The position numbers and the translations under genes were made by a program. Positions 7,041 through 13,082 of a stretch of 17,986 nt of DNA are shown in pieces. Under the pieces are notes generated by a model. That model had not been told where the DNA came from and ran no database searches. It saw only the letters and a list, made by a program, of their open reading frames with translations. This DNA comes from Oscillospiraceae bacterium (GTDB lineage Bacteria > Bacillota > Clostridia > Oscillospirales > Ruminococcaceae), in the NCBI GenBank assembly GCA_003512525.1, contig DOQG01000032.1, forward strand, positions 1 through 17,986. Direction: 5' to 3'. How positions within the stretch are numbered: position 1 is the stretch's first letter; each line of letters starts with the position of its first letter.

Positions 7041-7931
7041 TTATTTAAGAGATTTTAACTCTTTTTCTAAAGCGCTTTCGATAAAAGCTTTTTTGTATGC
7101 GTCAATAAATTCATCAAAAGTAAAACTATCAGGAAGAATTTTTTGCCAAAATTCAATTCCATTTAAAATAGACTTGTTGTTAAGTATGGTATTGAGTTCT
7201 GTCTCTACGGCAGCAGAACATTTACCATAGCAAGTTGCAAAATACGCTGTACTAACATCCAAAAAGCTGAAAAGTTCAGAAAGATTTTTGACTTCTTGTG
7301 CGTTACTTTTAGCATTTTTTGTGTCAAGATTGCCACCCATTTTTATTTCAAATGCAATAGCTTTGAAGATAGTATCTTGACCGATATAAAGTAGCAACAA
7401 ATCTACAGGGATTTTCTTCTTGCTTTTTTTGATGATGTTAAAACTGTCTTGAGATAACTTAAATTCATATGATTGATATAATAGTTTGTTGGACTTATTT
7501 TTAATTTTTAACATTCTTTTTACTTTATCAACAGAAAGATTTTGAGAAACAGTCACAAATTGACAATATGGATTAAACCCTGCTTTTTGATCGCTTTTAT
7601 TCAAATCACAAGGAACACTGTAGACTGTAACCCGTATATTTCTATCTGCTTCATTCAAAATATCAATTGATAAAATATTGGGAACATTTAGTTCGCCATA
7701 TCTAAGTCTTGCCGCATAGAAAATTATACGCTGCATACGATTTCCAAGTTGTGAATCTACACTTCTGCTTAAAGCCATATATTTATTTATAGACTCATCA
7801 GAAAAGGCGAGAAACACATTACTCTTTCTATTTTTTATGTTATCAGCATAGTTGTTTTTTACACTTTCTCTCATTAAAGAAAGCTCTAAACGCATAAAGT
7901 TGTAAAGCGCTTCTAATTGCTTATTTTCCAT
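7041..7931 (-). CDS. PD-(D/E)xK-type restriction endonuclease subunit (R2)
   Basis: 296 residues. A nuclease core is visible: PVD at 175-177, then FEIK at 194-197 (E195, K197), followed by MGGNLDTKNAKSN. The same layout occurs in the other nuclease at 8629-9498 (PVD...ELK-AGGDLDSSNAPSN). Further shared blocks are ARLRYGE.NVP (N-terminal third), YFATCYGK, and FWQKILPD..TFDEF near the end. The two proteins are thus full-length relatives, but clearly diverged. I cannot name the family or site. It is the last gene of the operon, 5 nt after the second methyltransferase, whose end supplies AAAGGG as ribosome binding site. Roles are either second subunit of a heterodimer, a separate nuclease, or a strand-specific nicking subunit. 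Confidence 0.7.
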   Translation of the reverse strand: MENKQLEALYNFMRLELSLMRESVKNNYADNIKNRKSNVFLAFSDESINKYMALSRSVDSQLGNRMQRIIFYAARLRYGELNVPNILSIDILNEADRNIRVTVYSVPCDLNKSDQKAGFNPYCQFVTVSQNLSVDKVKRMLKIKNKSNKLLYQSYEFKLSQDSFNIIKKSKKKIPVDLLLLYIGQDTIFKAIAFEIKMGGNLDTKNAKSNAQEVKNLSELFSFLDVSTAYFATCYGKCSAAVETELNTILNNKSILNGIEFWQKILPDSFTFDEFIDAYKKAFIESALEKELKSLK

Positions 7932-7936
7932 AATTT

Positions 7937-8629
7937 TTAATCCCTTTCGATTCTATTTTTTGCAGCATTAAAATACACTTCGTCAATTTCACACCCCGCA
8001 AATCGTCTGCCAAGTTCTCTTGCCGCAACACCTGTCGAACCTACTCCCATAAATGGATCAAAAATAATATCATCCGGATCGCTCGCAATTTCGATTATGC
8101 GTTTTAATAGCTTCACAGGCTTCTGAGCTGGATGTTTAGGTTCTCTCAAACGCTCCGGATACATACAGATCGGACTTTCAAAGAAATTATGCATTTCTTT
8201 CTGTGTTGTGAAATTCCATTTATGTCCTTTATTCCACATACAAATGATCATTTCGCAACTATTTAAGAAACCGTTTTTGTATATTTTAGGTGCAGGATTT
8301 GTCTTATGCCAAATAAAGAATTGAAATGTATCAAATTCGGGGTCAAAAACCTCGTGCCATTTTCCGATTAGATTATAACTTGTAAAAACAAATATATTAC
8401 CGTCGGGTTTTAGTATTCTCTTGAAATCGGAAAGAAGATCTTTGGGTTCGATTGGAACAGTATCCCATTCTGCAATGTCATTGTTTAATGCTTCGCGACC
8501 CGGAAGCGCAATGTTTCCCGTTGAATACTGTGCTATGTTATACGGTGGATCAGTAAGTATCAAATCAACACAGCTATCCGGCATTGTTTTCATAAACTCC
8601 CGACAATCGCCTTTTATCAATCTCGACAT
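7937..8629 (-). CDS. Beta-class DNA methyltransferase (M2)
   Basis: 230 residues. The order is catalytic motif first (LILTDPPYN, D27-Y30) and SAM motif last (FDPFMGVGSTG, 190-200), which is the beta class. Other family marks are WHKTNPAP (107-114) and HPAQKPVKLL. DPPY with a preceding TD usually means N6-adenine methylation. The region resembles DpnA-type methyltransferases, though it lacks their length. The start at 8629 is chosen because the upstream nuclease stop overlaps it (TAATG, one shared base) and AGGA lies 8-9 nt upstream; an ATG at 8647 in frame is less likely. It sits between the two nucleases and is translationally coupled. It likely methylates the strand not covered by the Dam-type enzyme at 5830-7026. 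Confidence 0.88.
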   Translation of the reverse strand: MSRLIKGDCREFMKTMPDSCVDLILTDPPYNIAQYSTGNIALPGREALNNDIAEWDTVPIEPKDLLSDFKRILKPDGNIFVFTSYNLIGKWHEVFDPEFDTFQFFIWHKTNPAPKIYKNGFLNSCEMIICMWNKGHKWNFTTQKEMHNFFESPICMYPERLREPKHPAQKPVKLLKRIIEIASDPDDIIFDPFMGVGSTGVAARELGRRFAGCEIDEVYFNAAKNRIERD

Positions 8630-9498
8630 TATTGTTTTCCTATGCACTTGCTTATCATATCGTTTATACGCTTATTAAGATCAATCTCCTCTAAAGCTTC
8701 CCGATATATTTCCGAAAAGTCATCGAATGTTATCCCGTCCGGCAGTATCTTATTCCAGAATGCAGCACCTATCAAGAACATCGAAGGATAGTGTAAATGT
8801 TTCTTTACTGAACCCTTCCAAGTGTTTCCCTCACCATCTTTATTGTAAAGGGTTGCGAAATACGTATTGCAGTCCTTAATACCCATATCAACATAAATCG
8901 TCAATAGCTTCTCAACATTTGACGGAGCGTTTGAACTATCTAAATCGCCGCCTGCTTTAAGTTCCATAATATTCCATCTTTCACCATCAAAGAATGCCAA
9001 ATCAACAGGTTTTGAATAAATAGTTTCTGTTCTATACTTTTCTGCCAACGGAAACAGCTCTTCTCTGATTGACGTCTGTGTAACACCGCTATCTACCCTA
9101 TTCTGACCTCTGCCACATGCTTCATTATTAGCACGAAATGCTGCAATCTGCCCACGCAAATTACCATTGTGGGTATCGACATCAGTTACAACGATCTGAC
9201 CCGATACAGGTGCCGGTATGTTGTGCTTTAACCCTCTGGGATTGACGATCGCAGGAACATTCTCTTCTCCAAACTTAAGCCTAGCTATTCTCTTTGCACA
9301 AGTTTCTATAGCAAAACCGCTTTTTGACTCAAAGCTGCTTACAAATACCATACTAGCGGTTATCTGTTCGTCCATTTGGCTCAAAAGGAAGTTATTAACT
9401 TTGCGTTTGTAATTAGTTGCAAAATCGTCTTCAATCAATTTCGTTAGCTTTGAAAACTCCTCGACTATTATTTCCTTAATCGTTGCTTTCACTGTCAT
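8629..9498 (-). CDS. PD-(D/E)xK-type restriction endonuclease subunit (R1)
   Basis: 289 residues. The core is KPVDLAFFDGERWNIMELK: D166, then E179 and K181, followed by AGGDLDSSNAPSN. After it come TYFATLYNKDGEGNTW and FWNKILPDGITFDDF. These blocks are shared with the nuclease at 7041-7931; an insertion of about 30 residues rich in Gly/Asn/Arg (about 105-140) is specific to this one. A role as a type II restriction enzyme is inferred from this core and the methyltransferase neighbours; the recognition site is unknown. The ATG at 9498 overlaps the regulator stop (ATGA), with AGAGGAG upstream, so the two are translationally coupled. Its stop shares a base with the methyltransferase start. Confidence 0.78.
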   Translation of the reverse strand: MTVKATIKEIIVEEFSKLTKLIEDDFATNYKRKVNNFLLSQMDEQITASMVFVSSFESKSGFAIETCAKRIARLKFGEENVPAIVNPRGLKHNIPAPVSGQIVVTDVDTHNGNLRGQIAAFRANNEACGRGQNRVDSGVTQTSIREELFPLAEKYRTETIYSKPVDLAFFDGERWNIMELKAGGDLDSSNAPSNVEKLLTIYVDMGIKDCNTYFATLYNKDGEGNTWKGSVKKHLHYPSMFLIGAAFWNKILPDGITFDDFSEIYREALEEIDLNKRINDMISKCIGKQ

Positions 9499-9701
9499 AC
9501 TCCTCTCAAAAGTTCTGAAAGTGATATCTCAAGTCCTTTTGATATTTTTTCAAGATTGATTATGGATATATTACGCTTTCCATTTTCAACAGAGGCATAA
9601 TAAGTTCGATCCATACCGATACTGAGAGCAAATTTTTCTTGACTTAAGCCGGTGGCTTGACGTAATTCTTTTATTCTTGCGCCTAATCGTTCCTTAACCA
9701 C
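9495..9701 (-). CDS. Controller-type HTH regulator of the RM system (C protein)
   Basis: 68 residues from the GTG at 9701. This start is preferred because GAGGTG lies 6 nt upstream; an upstream in-frame GTG at 9710 would give 71. It is a single HTH_3/Xre domain: ARIKELRQATGLSQEKFA, then the recognition helix region around DRTYYASVENGKR, and LEKISKGLEISLSELL. Size and fold match restriction-modification C proteins, which activate their own promoter and the nuclease gene. This delays cutting until methylation is complete. It is the first gene of the operon and overlaps the nuclease by 4 nt. A C-box-like site lies at its promoter (9748-9759). Confidence 0.85.
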   Translation of the reverse strand: MVKERLGARIKELRQATGLSQEKFALSIGMDRTYYASVENGKRNISIINLEKISKGLEISLSELLRGV

Positions 9702-9719
9702 GTATATCACCTCATCATT

Positions 9720-9748
9720 ATTTTAACAGTATGTAGTAAATACGGCAA
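9720..9748 (-). promoter_or_regulatory. Promoter of the C/R/M operon
   Basis: On the minus strand, TTGCCG (9748-9743), 17-nt spacer, TAAAAT (9725-9720). The transcript would have a very short leader before the GTG at 9701. Confidence 0.6.
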
Positions 9749-9759
9749 CGGACTATAAG
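9733..9759 (-). promoter_or_regulatory. C-box-like operator of the controller protein
   Basis: On the minus strand, CTTATAGTCCGT (9759-9748) abuts the -35. From memory this matches the C-box core (ACTTATAGTCCGTG) described for PvuII/Esp1396I-type controllers. A weaker dyad, GTATTTACTAC (9743-9733), is centred 17 bp further, between -35 and -10. This fits the usual two-site arrangement, with an upstream activating box and a downstream repressing box. Confidence 0.55.
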
Positions 9760-9845
9760 CAACATGCATGCTTTTTGTTCTTCCACATGTGCACGAGAGT
9801 CTTTGCTAAATTTATGAAAAATCAAGATTTTCTTCAATAATCATT

Positions 9846-9856
9846 ATAGAGTCTAT
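9846..9856 (+). promoter_or_regulatory. Dyad at the -35 of the DUF262 promoter
   Basis: A perfect palindrome around one base, ATAGAGTCTAT, ending on the first base of the -35 box. With the preceding bases it reads TTATAGAGTC, reminiscent of TTATAGTC in the C-box of the adjacent operon but two bases longer. A binding site for the same regulator is possible, not shown. Confidence 0.35.
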
Positions 9857-9884
9857 TGACATTTTGATGGAAACATGTTATAAT
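9856..9884 (+). promoter_or_regulatory. Consensus promoter of the DUF262 gene
   Basis: A perfect TTGACA, 17-nt spacer, perfect TATAAT. It predicts strong transcription and a long leader of about 130 nt to the start at 10022. That leader contains the hairpin at 9906-9977. Confidence 0.85.
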
Positions 9885-9905
9885 AAATTAATCCCAATTC
9901 GATTG

Positions 9906-9977
9906 TGTATTGATAATGGCTCAACAAATCGCAGTTTCGATATTACTTTTGCTGATATTTTGAGTTTTAGCAATACA
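9906..9977 (+). promoter_or_regulatory. Structured leader with 15-codon hydrophobic mini-ORF
   Basis: Three nested helices: TGTATTG with CAATACA (9906-9912, 9971-9977), CTCAA with TTGAG (9920-9924, 9960-9964), and ATC-CAG with CTGAT (9928-9934, 9952-9956). Inside, an ATG at 9916 opens a 15-residue frame, MAQQIAVSILLLLIF, stopping at 9961-9963. It has no good ribosome binding site. It could be an attenuator-like leader, a tiny membrane peptide, or chance in AT-rich DNA. Confidence 0.3.
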
Positions 9978-10021
9978 TAACAAATTTGGAAGAAGCTACA
10001 ACTTAGGAAAGAAGGACTTTT

Positions 10022-11203
10022 ATGGCAAATATAATGACTTTTTCATATGACTCTCGTCCCATTCAAACAATTGTAAATCAAATAAAAAACTATAACAAAC
10101 GTGACGGAATAGATTTACAGCCTACATATCAGCGTGGTTATATTTGGGGTAAAGAATTTATTGATAAGCTGTGGTATAGTATAATAAAAGGATATCCCAT
10201 CGGTAACATTAGTTTGCGTGTTCTAAGTATTAAAAACGCAAAGGGCGCAATGCTAGAGGTCGTTGATGGACAGCAAAGATTAACCTCTATTTATAATTTC
10301 ATAGTTGGAGATTATTCAATTCAGGGAGATGTTGCTAGAAGTATTGTTGAGTACATTGTAGAATACATGGGCACAGAAAACGACCCTCAACTAGAAAAGC
10401 TCAAGAAGAAGTTATGCAATCGAGGGAAAATCACAATCAAGTACGAACAATTACCTGAATTAATAAAAGAAAATATAAACTCATTCAACATCTCAATAAC
10501 TAATATAAACAATTCGTCTGATGAAGAGATTACAGAATATTTTAGATACCTACAAAATCAAGAAAGGCTTAGAGCTGGTGAAATTATCAATTCGATACCA
10601 AGTTCTGCACTTGAAAAGTATATTGATAGAATCAGCGATAAGAATAGGATACTTGGAATACTAAACTTTGCAAATGATAGGAAACAGTTTGACAGAGTTT
10701 TTTATAGTGTTTTAGGGTTGTTAGATGGGAAAATCGGCTTTGGAGTACTAGACAAAGATGTATTAAGATATGCTTCTGATTGTGAAGAACTCACAGAAAC
10801 TGCCAAATTACGATGCGATTTACTTATTTCACAGATAAACCATATTATAAGTGACACTACACTTCCACACCATTTGATTAAATCCAATATGAGATGCATG
10901 AAATTCTTTCTTTTGACCGCTTCTTTGGGATTTGTTGACTATTCGACTGACTCATCAAGTAAGCTCATTGCATTAGGCTCTATTAATGACAAATTGTCTG
11001 CTTTCAGCTCTGCAAAAGCTGGAGAGGTTGATAGAATTTTCAACGGCTACTCACCAGAAGTTATAGAGGAACATCGACTATTGGCTTTAATTTCCAAAGG
11101 CGGGCACTCCTTTACAAGAGTTGAGAACAGAATGAAAATTCTTGCCTATTATATTAATGGCTTCGATAATAAAATAGTTCCGTCGGGTATAATACCTGTT
11201 TAA
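10022..11203 (+). CDS. DUF262 (GmrS-like) defence-type protein
   Basis: 393 residues. The N-terminal DUF262 domain has QPTYQRGYIWGKEFIDKLW (34-51), the signature EVVDGQQRLTSIYNF (79-93, DGQQR at 82-86), and later YFRYLQNQERLRAGEIINS. In GmrSD, BrxU and SspE-type proteins this ParB/Srx-like domain binds and hydrolyses NTPs and senses modified or phage DNA. A C-terminal DUF1524 HNH nuclease, common in such proteins, is not present; the rest (about 200-393) shows no nuclease motif I can see. A partner may be missing, or the protein acts alone. The start at 10022 has AGAAGGA 5 nt upstream. It is divergent from the restriction operon and has no downstream partner in the island. Confidence 0.85.
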   Translation: MANIMTFSYDSRPIQTIVNQIKNYNKRDGIDLQPTYQRGYIWGKEFIDKLWYSIIKGYPIGNISLRVLSIKNAKGAMLEVVDGQQRLTSIYNFIVGDYSIQGDVARSIVEYIVEYMGTENDPQLEKLKKKLCNRGKITIKYEQLPELIKENINSFNISITNINNSSDEEITEYFRYLQNQERLRAGEIINSIPSSALEKYIDRISDKNRILGILNFANDRKQFDRVFYSVLGLLDGKIGFGVLDKDVLRYASDCEELTETAKLRCDLLISQINHIISDTTLPHHLIKSNMRCMKFFLLTASLGFVDYSTDSSSKLIALGSINDKLSAFSSAKAGEVDRIFNGYSPEVIEEHRLLALISKGGHSFTRVENRMKILAYYINGFDNKIVPSGIIPV

Positions 11204-11409
11204 CTCAAAAACCCTTAAATTCGAAAACTTATTCATTGAGATTTAGGAGTTGCATTCTGGTATTAAGGAAATTCTTCACAGTGTTAATTCTGACCGCACT
11301 TTGACCTCAAAAAATAGATAATACGAAAAATGCGCTCAAGATGTGCGATTCGGTGCAAATAAATCGCATTATATCAAGGATTGATACCAAAATTACAGCT
11401 ATCCGAAAC
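11204..11409 (+). other. Gene-less island end, possible decayed coding sequence
   Basis: No complete gene is visible. One frame is open for 38 codons (11305-11421, first ATG at 11341). It ends in IRNEWE and the stop, whose last codons are the guaA-derived repeat. It may be the remnant C-terminus of an element protein, or chance. I recognise no family in it. Confidence 0.35.
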
Positions 11410-11423
11410 GAGTGGGAGTAATA
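11410..11423 (+). repeat. Direct repeat, candidate attR of the guaA island
   Basis: An exact 14-bp copy of GAGTGGGAGTAATA from the guaA end (5758-5771), in the same orientation. The sequences flanking the two copies differ, as expected for a recombination core. A strong terminator follows 22 bp later. Confidence 0.75.
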
Positions 11424-11444
11424 CGAACTGATATAATCCAATAC

Positions 11445-11482
11445 AAAGAGCTGCCATCATTCATATGATGATAGCTCTTTTT
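11445..11482 (+). terminator. Strong terminator after the island, perhaps the original guaA terminator
   Basis: An 8-bp outer stem (11445-11452 with 11473-11480) and a 6-bp inner stem (11455-11460 with 11465-11470), loop TCAT, then a T-run. No gene ends directly before it. Removing the island would place it just after the guaA stop, so it is plausibly the ancestral guaA terminator. Confidence 0.8.
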
Positions 11483-11535
11483 CTATAGTCTATATTGTCT
11501 TTATATCATTACTTCCACTTGTCAAGTATCCCCCA

Positions 11536-11564
11536 TTGACACCCACCCTCTTTTTCACTATAAT
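11536..11564 (+). promoter_or_regulatory. Consensus promoter of the DUF389 gene
   Basis: Perfect TTGACA, 17-nt spacer and perfect TATAAT, with a leader of about 45 nt before the ATG at 11614. Confidence 0.85.
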
Positions 11565-11613
11565 TATAAATGTTTCAGCACATATAATTCCACCCTGAAA
11601 AGAGGACACCAAA

Positions 11614-13008
11614 ATGAAAACTACCCTATCTGATGACATAAACGAAATAAAAGGCGAGATAACAAAGACGGTATCCCACGGACGTGTGTACAACTTCTTC
11701 CGAAAATTGTTCGGTATCCGTGACGATATGATGGACAACGCCGAGATACAGCAGATGATGGAGGACAACACCGTTATCAGCGGCTCGAATATGTGGATAC
11801 TGATAATGGCGATATTCATTGCATCTATCGGACTTAATGTAAACTCTACCGCCGTAATTATCGGCGCTATGCTTATCTCTCCGTTGATGAGCGGTATTCT
11901 CACGATGGGCTATTCGCTTGCAACCTTTGACCTGACTTTGCTTCGGAAAGCATTTACACGCTTTGGCATTCAGGTGATAATCAGCCTTATCGCATCAACT
12001 TTATACTTTGCCATTTCACCGCTTAATGTGGCTACAAGCGAAATGATAGCAAGGACAAGCCCGACGCTGTGGGACGTGCTTATCGCATTGTTCGGCGGTA
12101 TCGCAGGCGGAATAGGTAATACCAGAAAGAAAAAGAGCAACGTAATTCCCGGTGTGGCTATAGCTACCGCACTTATGCCGCCGCTTTGCACCACAGGCTA
12201 CGGACTGGCTACCGGACAGCTGAGGTTCATAGCAGGCGCATTTTATCTGTTTGCGATAAATGCACTGTTTATAATGCTGTCGGCAGCTTTTATAACAAAA
12301 CTCATGCGTATCCCGACCCACAAGATAAATGATACTAAAAAGGAGCGCAAAATACACAGATTTGTAGTGCTGATAACAATTCTTACAATCGTTCCGAGCG
12401 TTCTGATCGGATCTTATAAAGTATACGAAACCGTAATGAAACAGAATCTTTTAAGCTACCTTGATAATTCATTTACATTCAGTGATACAAAAGTCGTACA
12501 AAGTCAGATCGATATCATGAACCGTGAGGTGTCATTATCGCTTGTAGGTACCCAGCTTTCTGATGATGTGATAGCGGTACTTGAAAAAGACCTCAGCAAC
12601 TACGGTCTTGAAAACTACAAGCTCAATATCACACAGAACAAGGCCGTTACCGCCGACAATTCCGATCAGATAACGATCGCTCTGCAGGAGCAGACTATCG
12701 AATCGCTTCAGAAACAGCTTGACGAGCAGGAAAAGAATATCAAGGAACAGCAGAAGGAACTTGACGAAATAAAATCTACCGCCGCTTCACTGCCCGATAT
12801 GAAAAAGCTTTCCGAAAAAGCCGCCGCTATATTCACAGAAGTTTCCGATATCGGTTGCGGCATAATGACCGACTCTGAGGGCGAATATGTACTGCTCTGC
12901 GGCACAACAAAGAAGGCTCTTTCGGCTGATAAGCAACAAACTATAAAAAACTGGCTTAAGACCGAAACGGGCGCTTCAAGAGCCGTACTTAAAATTACAG
13001 TTAAATAA
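11614..13008 (+). CDS. DUF389 family membrane protein
   Basis: 464 residues. The DUF389 hallmarks are IGLNVNSTAVIIGAMLISPL (about 72-91) and GVAIATALMPPLCTTGYGLA (180-199). About six membrane segments lie between residues 58 and 275, with a GGIAGGIGNTRKKKS loop between. A cytoplasmic or extracellular C-terminal part follows, with a glutamine/glutamate-rich coiled coil near 345-385. The family is of unknown function, thought to be a transporter-like or stress-related membrane protein. GAGGA lies 7 nt before the ATG. The strong promoter suggests constitutive expression. The gene converges with the GGDEF gene. Confidence 0.88.
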   Translation: MKTTLSDDINEIKGEITKTVSHGRVYNFFRKLFGIRDDMMDNAEIQQMMEDNTVISGSNMWILIMAIFIASIGLNVNSTAVIIGAMLISPLMSGILTMGYSLATFDLTLLRKAFTRFGIQVIISLIASTLYFAISPLNVATSEMIARTSPTLWDVLIALFGGIAGGIGNTRKKKSNVIPGVAIATALMPPLCTTGYGLATGQLRFIAGAFYLFAINALFIMLSAAFITKLMRIPTHKINDTKKERKIHRFVVLITILTIVPSVLIGSYKVYETVMKQNLLSYLDNSFTFSDTKVVQSQIDIMNREVSLSLVGTQLSDDVIAVLEKDLSNYGLENYKLNITQNKAVTADNSDQITIALQEQTIESLQKQLDEQEKNIKEQQKELDEIKSTAASLPDMKKLSEKAAAIFTEVSDIGCGIMTDSEGEYVLLCGTTKKALSADKQQTIKNWLKTETGASRAVLKITVK

Positions 13009-13039
13009 AACGTCGGCATTTCCGAAAAACGCCGACGTT
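13009..13039 (-). terminator. Terminator between DUF389 and GGDEF genes
   Basis: A perfect 9-bp stem (13009-13017 with 13031-13039) and 13-nt loop. On the minus strand it is followed by TTTTATTT, so it best serves the GGDEF gene. On the plus strand A residues follow, so it works only weakly for DUF389. Confidence 0.75.
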
Positions 13040-13050
13040 AAAAAGCATTG

Positions 13051-13068
13051 CCCGCTTAAAAAAGCGGG
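13051..13068. terminator. Second hairpin between the convergent genes
   Basis: A 7-bp stem (13051-13057 with 13062-13068) around AAAA. No clear U-tract follows in either direction. It may assist the adjacent terminator. Confidence 0.4.
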
Positions 13069-13082
13069 GCGTATTATATTCC

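Larger units (their letters stand above)
5758..11423. mobile_element. guaA-inserted defence island (no integrase seen)
   Basis: About 5.65 kb between the two 14-bp repeats. All five restriction-modification genes and the DUF262 gene lie inside, and nothing outside is defence-related. The genes are visibly more AT-rich than guaA before it and the DUF389 gene after it. No integrase, recombinase, relicase or replication gene is visible. The island is therefore either mobilised in trans, or a remnant of a larger element that lost its integrase. A gene-less tract at 11204-11409 may be its decayed end. Confidence 0.65.

Noticed and set aside
7041..9498. Assignment of the nucleases to TdeIII/MjaII or DpnII families
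   Set aside because: Considered because of the core spacing and the Dam-type partner, but I could not match enough sequence from memory to name a family or site.
9761..9796. CATGCATG and CACATGTG palindromes upstream of the controller
   Set aside because: Short and common palindromes with no position relative to a promoter that suggests a role.
12016..12357. 113-codon minus-strand frame in the DUF389 gene
   Set aside because: Cys/His-rich nonsense composition typical of a shadow of membrane-segment codons.
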